64,000 bases of DNA from Clostridiales bacterium (GCA_004555705.1 SFHI01000022.1:1-64000), one strand, 5' to 3'; counted from the first letter of the stretch, positions 26,543 through 35,491 are shown. The notes: a model not told the origin generated them from the letters alone. Program-made: numbers and translations.

Positions 26543-28093
26543 ATGCGCCGCAGTATGACCGTTTGCTTTACCAGCGACATTCACGGCTATTTCTCCAATC
26601 TGGACTATGCCTCAGGGAAACGGATTCCCTCGGGTTATGTAAACTGTATACATTCCTTCCCCCGGGACGGCAATACCCTGATCCTGGACGGGGGCGACAT
26701 TCTCCAGGGCAGTCCCCTGACCTACTGGCGCTACAGCGGCGGAGCGGATGTGGAATGCTTCCCCGCAAAAATCATGAACCTGGCCGGGGTGCGGTTTGTC
26801 ACCCTGGGCAACCACGATTTCAATTATGGTGTGAAGCCCCTGCGGGAGTACCTGGCCGCCCTGAACGCCCAGTGCCTCTGCGCCAATGTGGAGGGCATTC
26901 CGGAGGTTCGGAAAACCGCCCTGGTCACCCTGGAAAACGGCCTGCGGGTGGGCCTCACCGGCATCCTCACCCCCTTCACCCCCCACTGGGAGCGGCCGGA
27001 AAACCTGACCGGCGTCCGGGTGCTGGACTCCGTTTCCTCTGCCCGGGAGGCTCTGGGGGAGCTGAAGGCCCAGGGTGCGGAGGTCACCGTGTGCATCGCC
27101 CACTGCGGCTTTGAGCGGGACCCGATCACCGGCGCGCCTCTGTCCGATCCCGCGGAAAATCAGGGCTACCGGATCTGCCGGGAGCTGGACTTTGACATTC
27201 TCCTCACCGGCCACCAGCACCAGGCCCGGGCAGACATCAACCTGTGCGGCACCCACACCTGCCAGGTGTCTGACCGCGCCCGGCACTACGCCCGGGTGGA
27301 CCTGACCCTGGAAGACACCGGGGAAACCTCTGTCCGGTCCCGCATTGTGGAGTCCGGGGACACTCCCTACCCTCCCGCCCGGGACTACCTGGCGCCTCTG
27401 GAGGCGGAAAACGCCGTCTTCCTGGACGCACCCCTGGGCACGCTGGACCGGGCACTCCCCATGCAGGACCGGCTGACCATGGCACTGCAGGGGTCGGATA
27501 TCGCCAACTTCATCAATCAGGTACAGCTGGAGGTCTCCGGGGCGGATATTTCCGTCACCGCCCTGGGGAACAACGTCAAGGGGTTCAACCGGCAGGTTAC
27601 CGTCCGGGATGTGGTGGCCACCTACGAATTCCCCAACACTCTGAAAACCGTCCGCGTAACCAGAAAAGAGCTGAAAGCCGCTCTGGAGCGGTGCGCGGAG
27701 TACTTTGATACCCGGGAGGGCCTGCGCATCAGCGAGGAGTTCCTGCTCCCCGCTCCCCAGCACTTTAATTATGATTTCTATTCCGGCATCGAAGTCACCC
27801 TGGACCTTCGCAAGCCCCTGGGGCAGCGGGTGGCATCCATCCGCTATGAGGGGCAGGAGCTTCCCGAAGACAAGGAGCTGAAACTGTGCCTGAACAACTA
27901 CCGTGCCACCGGCGCAGGCGGGTATCCCCTCTATGCCCAATGCCCCGTGCTCAAAGAAGAGCCCACGGAAATCGCCCAGCTGATCCTGGACTATGTCCGG
28001 CTGCACAGGGACATCGCCGTGGATTCCACCCATTGGCTCCGGGTGCTGGGTGTGCCCGAAACCAAGGCTGCCCCCTTTGGAGAGGCCCTGTGA
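26543..28093 (+). CDS. Metallophosphatase/5'-nucleotidase (UshA/YfkN-like), cytoplasmic
   Basis: 516 residues with the two-domain architecture of 5'-nucleotidases and 2',3'-cyclic phosphodiesterases. Metallophosphatase motifs: FTSDIHGYF, LDGGDILQGS, LGNHDFNYG, CIAHCG and LTGHQHQ. The C-terminal substrate domain ends in LNNYRATGAGGYP. It hydrolyses a nucleotide or related phosphoester. There is no signal peptide, so unlike secreted UshA it should act inside. It follows the phn transporter on the same strand, which suggests processing of an imported phosphate compound; repeat copy 11 and a terminator separate them. RBS AAGGAGG. Confidence 0.9.
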   Translation: MRRSMTVCFTSDIHGYFSNLDYASGKRIPSGYVNCIHSFPRDGNTLILDGGDILQGSPLTYWRYSGGADVECFPAKIMNLAGVRFVTLGNHDFNYGVKPLREYLAALNAQCLCANVEGIPEVRKTALVTLENGLRVGLTGILTPFTPHWERPENLTGVRVLDSVSSAREALGELKAQGAEVTVCIAHCGFERDPITGAPLSDPAENQGYRICRELDFDILLTGHQHQARADINLCGTHTCQVSDRARHYARVDLTLEDTGETSVRSRIVESGDTPYPPARDYLAPLEAENAVFLDAPLGTLDRALPMQDRLTMALQGSDIANFINQVQLEVSGADISVTALGNNVKGFNRQVTVRDVVATYEFPNTLKTVRVTRKELKAALERCAEYFDTREGLRISEEFLLPAPQHFNYDFYSGIEVTLDLRKPLGQRVASIRYEGQELPEDKELKLCLNNYRATGAGGYPLYAQCPVLKEEPTEIAQLILDYVRLHRDIAVDSTHWLRVLGVPETKAAPFGEAL

Positions 28094-28199
28094 AAAAGCG
28101 GTTGCAAACCTCAGGCATTATGGTAGAATGGAGACAGCCGCCATCTGCGGCAGCATCTTAAAGAGGCTTCCGGAAGCAGGAAGCCGGGGAGGAAAGCAT

Positions 28200-28418
28200 A
28201 TGCTGAACATCAAGGAAAAAGTGGAACAGGTCGTGGCAAAGCTCCGCGCAGACGACAAGCTGCTGGAAAAGTTCCAGACCAATCCCGCCGCGGTCATCGA
28301 GGAGTACGTGGGCGTGGACCTTCCTGACGATCAGGTCAACGCCCTGGTGGAGGGCATCAAGGCCAAGCTGACGGTGGACAAGCTGGGCAGCGCCCTGGGC
28401 GGCCTGTTCCGGAAATAA
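28200..28418 (+). CDS. Small acidic helical protein, unknown
   Basis: 72 residues, start ATG at 28200 with GGGGAGGAAAGC. MLNIKEKVEQVVAKL and DQVNALVEGIKAKLTVDKL predict two amphipathic helices; the middle reads NPAAVIEEYVGVDLPDDQ. Similar short proteins with an LPDDQ-type turn occur in clostridia without known function. It begins 106 bases after the nucleotidase stop and may share its transcript. Codon use matches the neighbours, so it is probably real. Confidence 0.7.
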   Translation: MLNIKEKVEQVVAKLRADDKLLEKFQTNPAAVIEEYVGVDLPDDQVNALVEGIKAKLTVDKLGSALGGLFRK

Positions 28419-28431
28419 CTACCGGAAAGAA

Positions 28432-28606
28432 AAATTGGTGTTTGAAGATTTCAAACACGTTGCGTTGTTATCGTAGGGGCGGCTATTAGCCGCCCGAAAC
28501 GTTACGGTTTTTGAGCATTTTCTGATAAAACGGACATCCCCGTAGTCGTCAGGCTGCGGGCGGATAATATCCGCCCCTACAATCACAAATCGCCAAACAC
28601 CAATTT
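28432..28606. repeat. Type B hairpin element (copy 12)
   Basis: Ends AAATTGGTGTTTG and AAACACCAATTT. Nearly identical internally to copy 18 (41007-41182), suggesting recent duplication or gene conversion. Confidence 0.9.
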
Positions 28607-28640
28607 ATCGTTGCCCCAACAAATCCCGGGCACTCCCTTT

Positions 28641-28668
28641 ACAGGGCGGTATTCCGCCCTGTGTTTTT
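28641..28668 (+). terminator. Terminator after the small protein gene
   Basis: Stem ACAGGGCGG, loop TATT, then a T-rich tail ending TTTTTT. Confidence 0.88.
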
Positions 28669-28678
28669 TCTGAAATCA

Positions 28679-28707
28679 TTGACTTTTTTCACAATTTGTG
28701 CAATAAT
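28679..28707 (+). promoter_or_regulatory. Promoter of aspS
   Basis: TTGACT at 28679-28684, 17-base spacer, AATAAT at 28702-28707, 38 bases before the start codon. Confidence 0.65.
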
Positions 28708-28745
28708 TCTTTGGTAATAATAAAGAAACAGGAAGGGATATTTTT

Positions 28746-30430
28746 ATGACCCAGTCCAGAACACATACCTGCGGGGAGCTGCGGCTTTCCGACGCGGGAA
28801 AGCAGGTTACCATCGTCGGCTGGTTGGAGAATCTCCGGGAGGTTGGCACGAACTTCGGCTTCGCGGTGCTCCGGGACTTCTACGGCACCACCCAGGTGGT
28901 CATCGAAACCGAGGACATGATGCGCGCCGTCAAGTCCGTGAACAAGGAGTCCACCCTATCCGTCACCGGCACCGTCCGGGAGCGGGAGAGCAAAAATGCC
29001 AAGCTGCCCACCGGCGAAATCGAGGTTGTGCCCGAGAAAATTGAGGTGCTCGGCAAGTGCACCCACAACCAGCTGCCCTTTGAAATCAACAAGAGTAAGG
29101 ACGCGGACGAGAATGTGCGGCTCAAGTACCGGTTCCTGGACCTGCGGAACCCTGCCGTCAAGTCCAACATCATCCTGCGCTGCCAGGTGGTGGCGGAGCT
29201 GCGGCGGCTTATGACCGAGAAGGGCTTCCTGGAGATCACCACCCCCATCCTCACCGCTTCCTCCCCCGAGGGCGCCCGGGACTACCTGGTTCCCGCCCGG
29301 AACCACCCCGGCAAGTTCTACGCCCTGCCCCAGGCTCCCCAGCAGTTCAAGCAGCTGCTGATGACCTGGATATGGAAATGGCCTTCGCCAGCCAGGAGGA
29401 TGTGCTGTCCACTCTGGAAGATGTGCTGGTGCCGGTATTTCAGAAGTTCGGCAAGTACAGCCGGGTTTCCCAGGCGCCCTTCCGCCACATTCCCTATAAC
29501 GAGGCCATGGAGCGCTACGGCTCCGACAAGCCCGACCTGCGCATCGACCTGGAGATTCAGGACATCACCGCTGAGGTTCAGGGCTGCGGCTTCGGCCCCT
29601 TCGAGGGCGCTACCGTCAAGGCCGTGGTGATCCACGACTTCAATCAGGCCCGGAAGTGGATCGACAAGCTCCTGGCCGACGTGGAGGTCCAGACCGGCAA
29701 CAAGGCCTGCTGGGTGAAGGTGGACGAAAACGGCAACCTCACCGGCGGCGTTTCCAAGTTCCTGGCAGATTATAAGGATGTGCTTACCGAAAAGCTGGGC
29801 CTGAAGCCCGGCAGCTTCGTGTGCATGGCCGCGGGCAAGAAGGCCGCCGCCCAGAAGACCGCGGGCGTCATCCGCACCATGCTGGGTAAGCGCATTCCCG
29901 GCCACTTCGACGAGGAGCAGTACGCCCTGTGCTGGATCGTGGACTTCCCCATGTACGAAATCGGCGAGGAGTCCGGAGAGCTTGAGTTCTGCCACAACCC
30001 CTTCTCCATGCCCCAGGGCGGCCTGCAAGCCCTGCTGGATGCCGAGGGGGACACCGAGAAGCTTCTGGCCATCAACGCCAACCAGTATGACCTTGTGGTT
30101 AACGGCTATGAGTCCGCCTCCGGCGCGGTGCGTAACCACGATCCCGAGATCATGGTCAAGGCCTTCCAGATGGTGGGCCTGGGCGAGGAGGACGTCAAGG
30201 CCAAGTTCCCCGCCATGTACAACGCCTTCACCTATGGCGCGCCTCCCCACGCGGGAGCGGCTCCCGGTGTGGACCGTCTGATCATGCTGCTCACCGGCGA
30301 GGAGAGCATTCGGGAGGTCATCACCTTCCCCATGAACAAGAACGCCCAGGACCTGATGATGGGCGCCCCCACCACCGTAGACAAGTCCCAGCTGGACACC
30401 GTCCACATTGCCCTGCTGGACGAAGAATAA
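28746..30430 (+). pseudogene. aspS: Aspartyl-tRNA synthetase with an internal deletion and frameshift
   Basis: The N-terminal part (residues 1-207) is intact AspRS: OB-fold anticodon domain, RLKYRFLDLRNP, motif 1 FLEITTPILTASSPEGARDY and the flipping loop QAPQQFKQLLM. At 29364 the frame breaks. The rest continues in another frame from CTGGATATGGAAATG (29366 on) through the bacterial GAD insertion and motif 3 PHAGAAPGVDRLIMLLTG to the stop at 30430. By comparison with the family, about 29 residues are missing between LLMT and LDMEMAF, the block holding class II motif 2 (FRDED), which binds ATP and Asp. That implies a loss of about 88 bases. As read, no active enzyme can be made. Either another aspS exists, or this is an assembly or sequencing error. 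Confidence 0.9.
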
Positions 30431-30433
30431 CCC

Positions 30434-30463
30434 AACGCCCCTGCCAAATCGGCAGGGGCGTTT
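30434..30463 (+). terminator. Terminator of aspS
   Basis: Stem AACGCCCCTGCC with loop AAAT, followed by a short TTTCAT tail. Confidence 0.8.
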
Positions 30464-30486
30464 CATCGTGAAAAGAACGAATCGGT

Positions 30487-30894
30487 AAAATAGTGTTTGC
30501 CGCTGCGTGTTAATGTTTCCTGTCATTGCGAGACCAGTCCGCAGACTGGTCGTGGCAATCCCCCGGTTAGAGGGGAAATGTACCGAATAGCACCAAAAAG
30601 CCGGGGACGTTGCGGTATTTGGTGGTAATCGATATCCGGTTCCATTCAACCGGGGGATTGCCACACCAGCGTGCGCGCTGGTTCGCAATGACAGGTAATT
30701 TTGAGGCGAAGCCGCCAAACACCAGGCGACCTCTAAAAACGACTTTTTGCGGTTTTGAGCGAGAGATTTTGGTTCAACAAAAGTTTTGGAAATTTCGGAA
30801 TACTTTGTGTATTGCGGAATTTTCAAAACGCATTGTTGGGCCAAAAGGTCCGCTCAAAACGCAAAAGGGTAGTTTTTAGAGGTGCCCACCAATT
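30487..30894. repeat. Type A hairpin element split by a type D MITE (copy 13)
   Basis: Left end AAAATAGTGTTTG. The right end AAACACCAATT is cut after ACCA by the type D element at 30725-30887; removing that element and one ACCA restores the normal end. Hairpins ACCAGTC/GACTGGT and ACCAGCG/CGCTGGT. Confidence 0.88.
30725..30887. mobile_element. Type D MITE, copy 1 (nested)
   Basis: 163 bases with near-perfect terminal inverted repeats GGCGACCTCTAAAAAC and GTTTTTAGAGGTGCCC. Flanked by ACCA on both sides (30721-30724 and 30888-30891), a target duplication inside the end of repeat copy 13; a five-base CACCA reading is also possible. No open frame of its own. Confidence 0.88.
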
Positions 30895-30932
30895 ATCGCG
30901 CTGCGGAAATCTCTTCGCGTTTGCGCACAAAA

Positions 30933-30959
30933 GCCGCCATCCCATCGGGGATGGCGGCA
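30933..30959 (-). terminator. Terminator of the zinc-ribbon membrane protein gene
   Basis: Stem GCCGCCATCCC, loop ATCG; the minus strand continues TTTTGTG. Confidence 0.75.
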
Positions 30960-30967
30960 GCGGAATA

Positions 30968-31492
30968 TCAATACAGCGGCGTGCCGCAGTAGCGGCATTT
31001 GGCCACGCCCGGCTCATGCTTGGCGCCGCAGCGGCGGCAGTACACCATGCCGAAGGACGCGGTTTTGGGCACGGGCTCCCGGGGCTTCTCCACGGGGGCA
31101 GGCGCGGGCGCGGGACGCACAGGGGCCGGGAAATCCGGGAAGGATTCCTCCCAGGCAGGCTCCTGCGCCGCCGGGGTCCGCTCCGGCACAGGGGGCACAT
31201 AGGCGGGACGCTCCGGATTGCGGCGGTTCTCCGCCAGGATCCGGCGGATCTCCACATTGCTCTGGGTCAGTTCCCCGAAAGCATGCAGCGCCAGCAGCCC
31301 CACATAAACCAAAAGCATATAGCAAATCACAATGGCCGCGGCAGCCAGCGCCGCCATCAGGGCCATCTCCACCCCAAAGCCGGAGTAGGCATAGCAAACC
31401 ACGACCACCGCCGCCGTTAACGCCAGCAGCAGGTTCAGCCAGAACAGAACCTTCGCCACCACGGTGATTTTCTTTCCGCTGTTTTGAAACAT
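30968..31492 (-). CDS. Membrane protein with C-terminal zinc ribbon
   Basis: 174 residues: two membrane spans (about 11-34 and 43-67), an amphipathic stretch, a Pro-rich linker (about 95-145), and a C-terminal zinc ribbon YCRRCGAKHEPGVAKCRYCGTPLY with four Cys. Both ends should be cytoplasmic. The function is unknown. It shares the design of a zinc ribbon, Pro-rich spacer and membrane segment with proteins of the 43-50 kb cluster, in reverse order. RBS GGAGGATCGGTT before ATG at 31492. Monocistronic, with its own terminator. Confidence 0.8.
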   Translation of the reverse strand: MFQNSGKKITVVAKVLFWLNLLLALTAAVVVVCYAYSGFGVEMALMAALAAAAIVICYMLLVYVGLLALHAFGELTQSNVEIRRILAENRRNPERPAYVPPVPERTPAAQEPAWEESFPDFPAPVRPAPAPAPVEKPREPVPKTASFGMVYCRRCGAKHEPGVAKCRYCGTPLY

Positions 31493-31560
31493 AACCGATC
31501 CTCCGTTCTCTCCGGGGCCAAAAAGGAGAAATCAACCGTCCCGGACACCTTTATGGGGAA

Positions 31561-31588
31561 ATTATACCATATTCAGAGGAATTTACAA
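31561..31588 (-). promoter_or_regulatory. Promoter of the zinc-ribbon membrane protein gene
   Basis: Minus-strand TTGTAA (31583-31588), 16-base spacer, perfect TATAAT (31561-31566). Confidence 0.75.
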
Positions 31589-31632
31589 GTATTTTCTGAT
31601 TCGCCCCGGCCGGGCGAAATCCGCTGTGCGAT

Positions 31633-31863
31633 AAATTGGTGTTTGTAAGTGTGCGCTCAAAAACGCTGCCATTGCGAACCAGTGCGCACACTGGTGTGGC
31701 AATCCCCCGGTTAGAGGGGAAATGTACCGAAAAGTGTCCGGAAGAGTGGGAGTCGCTGCGATTATCGGTGGTCATCGTTACCTGATCCCTTTCAACCGGG
31801 GGATTGCCACGCCAGTGTGAGCACTGGCTCGCAATGACAGCTTTATTTTTCAAACACCAATTT
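31633..31863. repeat. Type A hairpin element (copy 14)
   Basis: Ends AAATTGGTGTTTG and CAAACACCAATTT. Hairpins ACCAGTG/CACTGGT and GCCAGTG/CACTGGC. Confidence 0.9.
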
Positions 31864-31906
31864 CCCGCTTTTTCGGAAATCGTTTCCCTGTCAACCAATG
31901 CGCTTC

Positions 31907-32362
31907 TCAGCGGGAAAAGGGTTTCTCCTGATTGTATTCATTTACCAGCCGCAGTACTTCCCCGGCATTCCCCTTCAGAATCACCCGAGGGACCTTCGGT
32001 ACACCATCGAACGCAAAATGAATGTTTTCATAATCTCCATGACTGATACGGCAGCAGAAGAATTCCGCGAATTCTTTCTTATCGGCTCCAGGTACATCCA
32101 AAATCATACAGGCTTCACAGGAAGCCTTGTGGTCTTCCGACAGGAAATCGTATACAAGCGCGTTTTGCTTCGCCAAGATACTGGGCCGCACTGCCGGGTG
32201 GCAGATAAAACGCTCCACCTGCTCCGGTGAAAAGTGCCACATCCCGTTGACCTTTTCCCCTTCCAGAATTCCGGCGGAAATGTAATTGCGAATGGTGCGG
32301 TCTGTGAAACCGGTTAACAGCATCAGCTGTTTGATGAGATAGAAACTTTCCATATTTTCCAT
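31907..32362 (-). CDS. MerR-like helix-turn-helix regulator
   Basis: 151 residues. The N-terminal winged HTH (YLIKQLMLLTGFTDRTIRNYISAGILEGEKVNGMWHFSPEQVERF, about residues 8-52) is of the MerR/HTH_17 type. The C-terminal half, with CEACMILDVPGADKKEFAEFFCCRI, is not recognised and may bind a ligand or metal; it contains four Cys. The start at 32362 has AAAGGAG. Monocistronic, so targets are not evident from context. Confidence 0.75.
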   Translation of the reverse strand: MENMESFYLIKQLMLLTGFTDRTIRNYISAGILEGEKVNGMWHFSPEQVERFICHPAVRPSILAKQNALVYDFLSEDHKASCEACMILDVPGADKKEFAEFFCCRISHGDYENIHFAFDGVPKVPRVILKGNAGEVLRLVNEYNQEKPFSR

Positions 32363-32404
32363 AAACGGCTCCTTTCAAATGTATCAGCTGCAGCTCTTAC
32401 CAAT

Positions 32405-32433
32405 ATTATAGGAGCCCCAAATGGGAAATACAA
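32405..32433 (-). promoter_or_regulatory. Promoter of the MerR-like regulator
   Basis: Minus-strand TTGTAT (32428-32433), 17-base spacer, TATAAT (32405-32410). Confidence 0.75.
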
Positions 32434-32570
32434 TTTGAAATTCCTCCACTTTTTCCGGTTCCGTGCTTCCGGCCTTCTCCGACTTTTTCACAATTCACGA
32501 TCCGTTCTTGCTTTCCATAAATCCCGCATGCGCAGATTCGTGAAGAGGGAATAGTGAAAAAGGAAGATGC

Positions 32571-32605
32571 AAAAATCCCGAATGCTGGCGCATTCGGGAT
32601 TTTTG
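32571..32605 (-). terminator. Terminator of the tRNA operon
   Basis: Stem AAAAATCCCGAATGC with loop TGGC and matching T run on the minus strand; it starts directly after the tRNA-Lys CCA. Confidence 0.9.
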
Positions 32606-32680
32606 GTGACCCGCCGGAGATTCGAACTCCGGACCCACTGCTTAAAAGGCAGTTGCTCTGCCGACTGAGCTAGCGGATCA
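32604..32680 (-). tRNA. tRNA-Lys (anticodon TTT)
   Basis: Cloverleaf on the minus strand: acceptor TGATCCG with CGGGTCA, D arm GCTCAGTCGGCAGAGC, anticodon loop CTTTTAA, T loop GTTCGAATC, and encoded CCA at 32604-32606. Confidence 0.96.
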
Positions 32681-32693
32681 TACAATATAAATA

Positions 32694-32768
32694 TGGCTGG
32701 GATGGCCGGATTCGAACCGACGAATGTCAGAGTCAAAGTCTGATGCCTTACCGCTTGGCGACATCCCA
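32694..32768 (-). tRNA. tRNA-Gln (anticodon TTG)
   Basis: Acceptor TGGGATG with CATCCCA, anticodon loop CTTTGAC, T loop GTTCGAATC, discriminator G and encoded CCA at 32694-32696. It precedes tRNA-Lys by 13 bases; one transcript from the promoter upstream is likely. Confidence 0.96.
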
Positions 32769-32805
32769 ATACCGGTGTGACTCGCTTTGGCCGGACACAC
32801 TGGGT

Positions 32806-32834
32806 AGTATAGCACGAAAAAATGCTTTTGGCAA
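32806..32834 (-). promoter_or_regulatory. Promoter of the tRNA-Gln/tRNA-Lys operon
   Basis: Minus-strand TTGCCA (32829-32834), 17-base spacer, TATACT (32806-32811), 38 bases before the tRNA-Gln 5' end. Confidence 0.8.
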
Positions 32835-32881
32835 TCCCCTTTTTTCAGTTTTTCTCAATTGGATTACCGGATCGCACCGGT

Positions 32882-33121
32882 AAATTGGTGTTTGGCGCTG
32901 TGCGTCAAAGTTTCCTGTCATTGCGAGACCAGTGCGCACACTGGTCGTGGCAATCCCCCGGTTGAATGGAACCAGGTAACGATTACCACCAAAAATTGCA
33001 GCGATTCCCACTCATCCGGGAACTATTCGGTACATTTCCTCTCTAACCGGGGGATTGCCACACCAGTGTGCGCACTGGTTCGCAATGACAGCTTCTTTTT
33101 TCATGCGTCAAACACCAATTT
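32882..33121. repeat. Type A hairpin element (copy 15)
   Basis: Ends AAATTGGTGTTTG and CAAACACCAATTT; internally in the orientation of copy 8. Hairpins ACCAGTG/CACTGGT on both sides, the left one with an extra G:C pair. Confidence 0.9.
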
Positions 33122-33370
33122 GCCACTGTGTCGGTGGGAGGGGCGGTGGATTTACATATTATACTGTATATCGTGAATATCTCAAGATTTTTCCGCAGTG
33201 TCCTGTTTTTAAAACTTTTTTCATATTCTGTTTTCTCCAAGCATACGATGGTTTGTTTGCGGAGGAAATCCCTTTAGCTGCCGACACTTGTTTCTCTCAT
33301 ATGGACATTCTTTTGAGCAAATATTACAAAAAGAATGTGTGCAATATGATAATATTAGAGATAATTACAG
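33122..33370. other. AT-rich intergenic stretch without recognised genes
   Basis: About 250 bases of clearly lower GC than the rest of the window between repeat copy 15 and the opp promoter. I see no gene, tRNA or known RNA motif in it; it may be a long regulatory region of the opp operon or decayed DNA. Confidence 0.5.
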
Positions 33371-33399
33371 TTGCGAATCTGAATAATCCGGTGTATAAT
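33371..33399 (+). promoter_or_regulatory. Promoter of the opp operon
   Basis: TTGCGA at 33371-33376, 17-base spacer, perfect TATAAT at 33394-33399. Confidence 0.7.
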
Positions 33400-33475
33400 T
33401 TTCAATATATTTTCTATGGGTTGAATCTGCCGGGAGGGCTGCGCCTTCTTCGGAAATGGGAAAGGTAGGATACGG

Positions 33476-34405
33476 ATGAATTCCAAAACCCTGATGTATA
33501 TTCTCAAACGCATCGCCATGGCGATTTTGACTGTCTGGATTGTCATTACCGTGACCTTCTTCGTCATGCACGCCGTCCCCGGCGGTCCCTTCCTGGCGGA
33601 GAAGGCGGTTTCCGAAGCCGCCCAGAAGGCTCTGGAGGCCAAGTACGGCATGGATAAGCCGCTGATGGTGCAGTATGGAACCTACCTGAAGGACATCGTC
33701 ACCAAGTTTGACTTTGGTCCCTCCATCAAGCTCCGGGGCCGTCAGGTCATCGACGTGATTATGGACGGTATGCGCACCTCCGCCAAGCTGGGCCTGTACG
33801 CCGCGGCCATCGCCCTGGTCAGCGGCATCGTGCTGGGCGCTGTGGCGGCTCTGCGGCGGAACAAGTTCATCGACAAGTGCATCATGGTGCTTACCACCGC
33901 CTTCATCTCCATGCCCTCCTTCATCATGGGCTCGCTGATGCTCATTGTGTTCTCCGTGAAGCTGGGCTGGCTCCCCGCCAACGGCGACAGCGCCAAGGGT
34001 CTGATCCTTCCGGTCATCGCCCTGTCCCTGTCCCCCATGGCCAACATTACCCGGCTCACCCGCTCCTCCATGCTGGACGTGCTGAGTCAGGACTACATCC
34101 GCACAGCCCGGGCCAAGGGCGTGCCCCCCGTCAAGATCATCTTCGGCCATGCGCTGAAGAATTCCCTGATTCCCGTCATCACCTACGCCGGCCCCATGCT
34201 GGCCTACATTGTCACGGGCTCCCTGGTCATTGAGCAGGTCTTCGCCGTGCCCGGCATCGGCAGAGCCTTCGTCAGCTCCATCACCGGCCGCGACTACCCC
34301 CTGATTATGGGCACCACCATTGTGCTGGCGCTGCTGATCGTGGTGATGAACCTGGTCAGCGATATCCTTTATAAAATCGTCGATCCCAGAATCAACCTGG
34401 AGTAA
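33476..34405 (+). CDS. oppB: Oligopeptide ABC transporter permease OppB
   Basis: 309-residue membrane permease with six spans. The N-terminus MYILKRIAMAILTVWIVITVTFFVMH and the GGPF motif are characteristic of DppB/OppB. The EAA loop TARAKGVPPVKIIFGHALKNSLIP contacts the ATPases. First of four tightly spaced genes (12, 15 and -4 bases apart) forming a peptide import complex. RBS GGGAAAGGTAGG lies close to the ATG. Confidence 0.94.
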   Translation: MNSKTLMYILKRIAMAILTVWIVITVTFFVMHAVPGGPFLAEKAVSEAAQKALEAKYGMDKPLMVQYGTYLKDIVTKFDFGPSIKLRGRQVIDVIMDGMRTSAKLGLYAAAIALVSGIVLGAVAALRRNKFIDKCIMVLTTAFISMPSFIMGSLMLIVFSVKLGWLPANGDSAKGLILPVIALSLSPMANITRLTRSSMLDVLSQDYIRTARAKGVPPVKIIFGHALKNSLIPVITYAGPMLAYIVTGSLVIEQVFAVPGIGRAFVSSITGRDYPLIMGTTIVLALLIVVMNLVSDILYKIVDPRINLE

Positions 34406-34417
34406 GGAGAAAAAGCA

Positions 34418-35476
34418 ATGAAAAAGAATCCCTTCAGTCTTCATGTGGATCTGGACGACTTTCTCCCCGCAACCGACGCGGAAAAGGAATACATGGTACA
34501 AATGCGGCCCTCCACCACCTTCTTCAAGGATGGTATGAAGCGGCTGCTGCGCAACCCGGTGGCCACTGTGAGCCTGATCGTCATTATTGTCATCACCCTG
34601 GCATCCCTGATTATTCCCTCCTTCTGGCCCTATAAGTACGACACCATGCTGGGCGTTACCCCGGGCCGTCCTGTGGATGCCTCCTACAATAACCTGGCTC
34701 CCTTCCAGTACGGCAAGACCGAGCTGAAGAAGATCGAAGCCGGGGAAGAGGTTTTCCCCCATGTGTTCGGCACCGACTCCGCCGGACGTGACTATTTCAT
34801 CCGCGTGGTCTACGGCACCCGGATCTCCCTGGCCGTGGGCTTCTTCGCCAGCCTGATCGTGCTGGTCATCGGCATCACCATGGGCTCCATCGCGGGCTAC
34901 TGCGGCGGCAAGGTGGATATGTTCATCATGCGCGTGGTGGACATCATCTACTCCCTGCCCGACACCCTGATGATTATTCTGTTTGCCTCGGTCATGAAGG
35001 TGACCCTGGGGCCCCTGATTGAAAATACCATCCTCAATAAATTGGGCAGCAACATGATCTCCCTGTTCATCGTGTTCGCTCTGCTGTACTGGGTCAGCAT
35101 GGCCCGGCAGATCCGCGGCCAGATCCTCTCCCTCAAGGAGCAGGAATACGTTCTCGCCGCCCGCTCCACCGGCGCCAGAGCCGGCTGGATCATCCGCAAG
35201 CACCTGATCCCCAACTGCATCAGCGTGATCATCATCTCCACCGCTCTGCAGATCCCCAGCGCCATCTTTACCGAGAGCTTCCTGTCCTTCCTGGGTCTGG
35301 GCGTCAACGCCCCCATGCCCAGCCTTGGCAGTCTGGCTTCCGATGCCCTCAACGGCATGAGCTCCTACCCCTACCGGCTGGTGATTCCCGCCGTGACCAT
35401 TTCTCTGGTGGTGCTTTCCCTGAACCTGTTCGGCGACGGCCTGCGGGACGCCTTCGACCCCAAGCTCAAGAGCTGA
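34418..35476 (+). CDS. oppC: Oligopeptide ABC transporter permease OppC
   Basis: 352 residues, six spans plus the N-terminal OppC extension (FKDGMKRLLRNPVATVSLIVI). The motif HVFGTDSAGRDYFIRVVYGTRISL is diagnostic of OppC/DppC, as is the EAA loop ARSTGARAGWIIRKHLIPN. It pairs with OppB. RBS TAAGGAG overlaps the oppB stop. Confidence 0.94.
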   Translation: MKKNPFSLHVDLDDFLPATDAEKEYMVQMRPSTTFFKDGMKRLLRNPVATVSLIVIIVITLASLIIPSFWPYKYDTMLGVTPGRPVDASYNNLAPFQYGKTELKKIEAGEEVFPHVFGTDSAGRDYFIRVVYGTRISLAVGFFASLIVLVIGITMGSIAGYCGGKVDMFIMRVVDIIYSLPDTLMIILFASVMKVTLGPLIENTILNKLGSNMISLFIVFALLYWVSMARQIRGQILSLKEQEYVLAARSTGARAGWIIRKHLIPNCISVIIISTALQIPSAIFTESFLSFLGLGVNAPMPSLGSLASDALNGMSSYPYRLVIPAVTISLVVLSLNLFGDGLRDAFDPKLKS

Positions 35477-35491
35477 GAAAGGAGAATCCCT

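Noticed and set aside
28746..29630. aspS as two separate genes (a short OB-fold protein and a C-terminal protein from 29372)
   Set aside because: The two frames join exactly at positions corresponding to one AspRS with a missing internal block; the second frame has no ribosome site.
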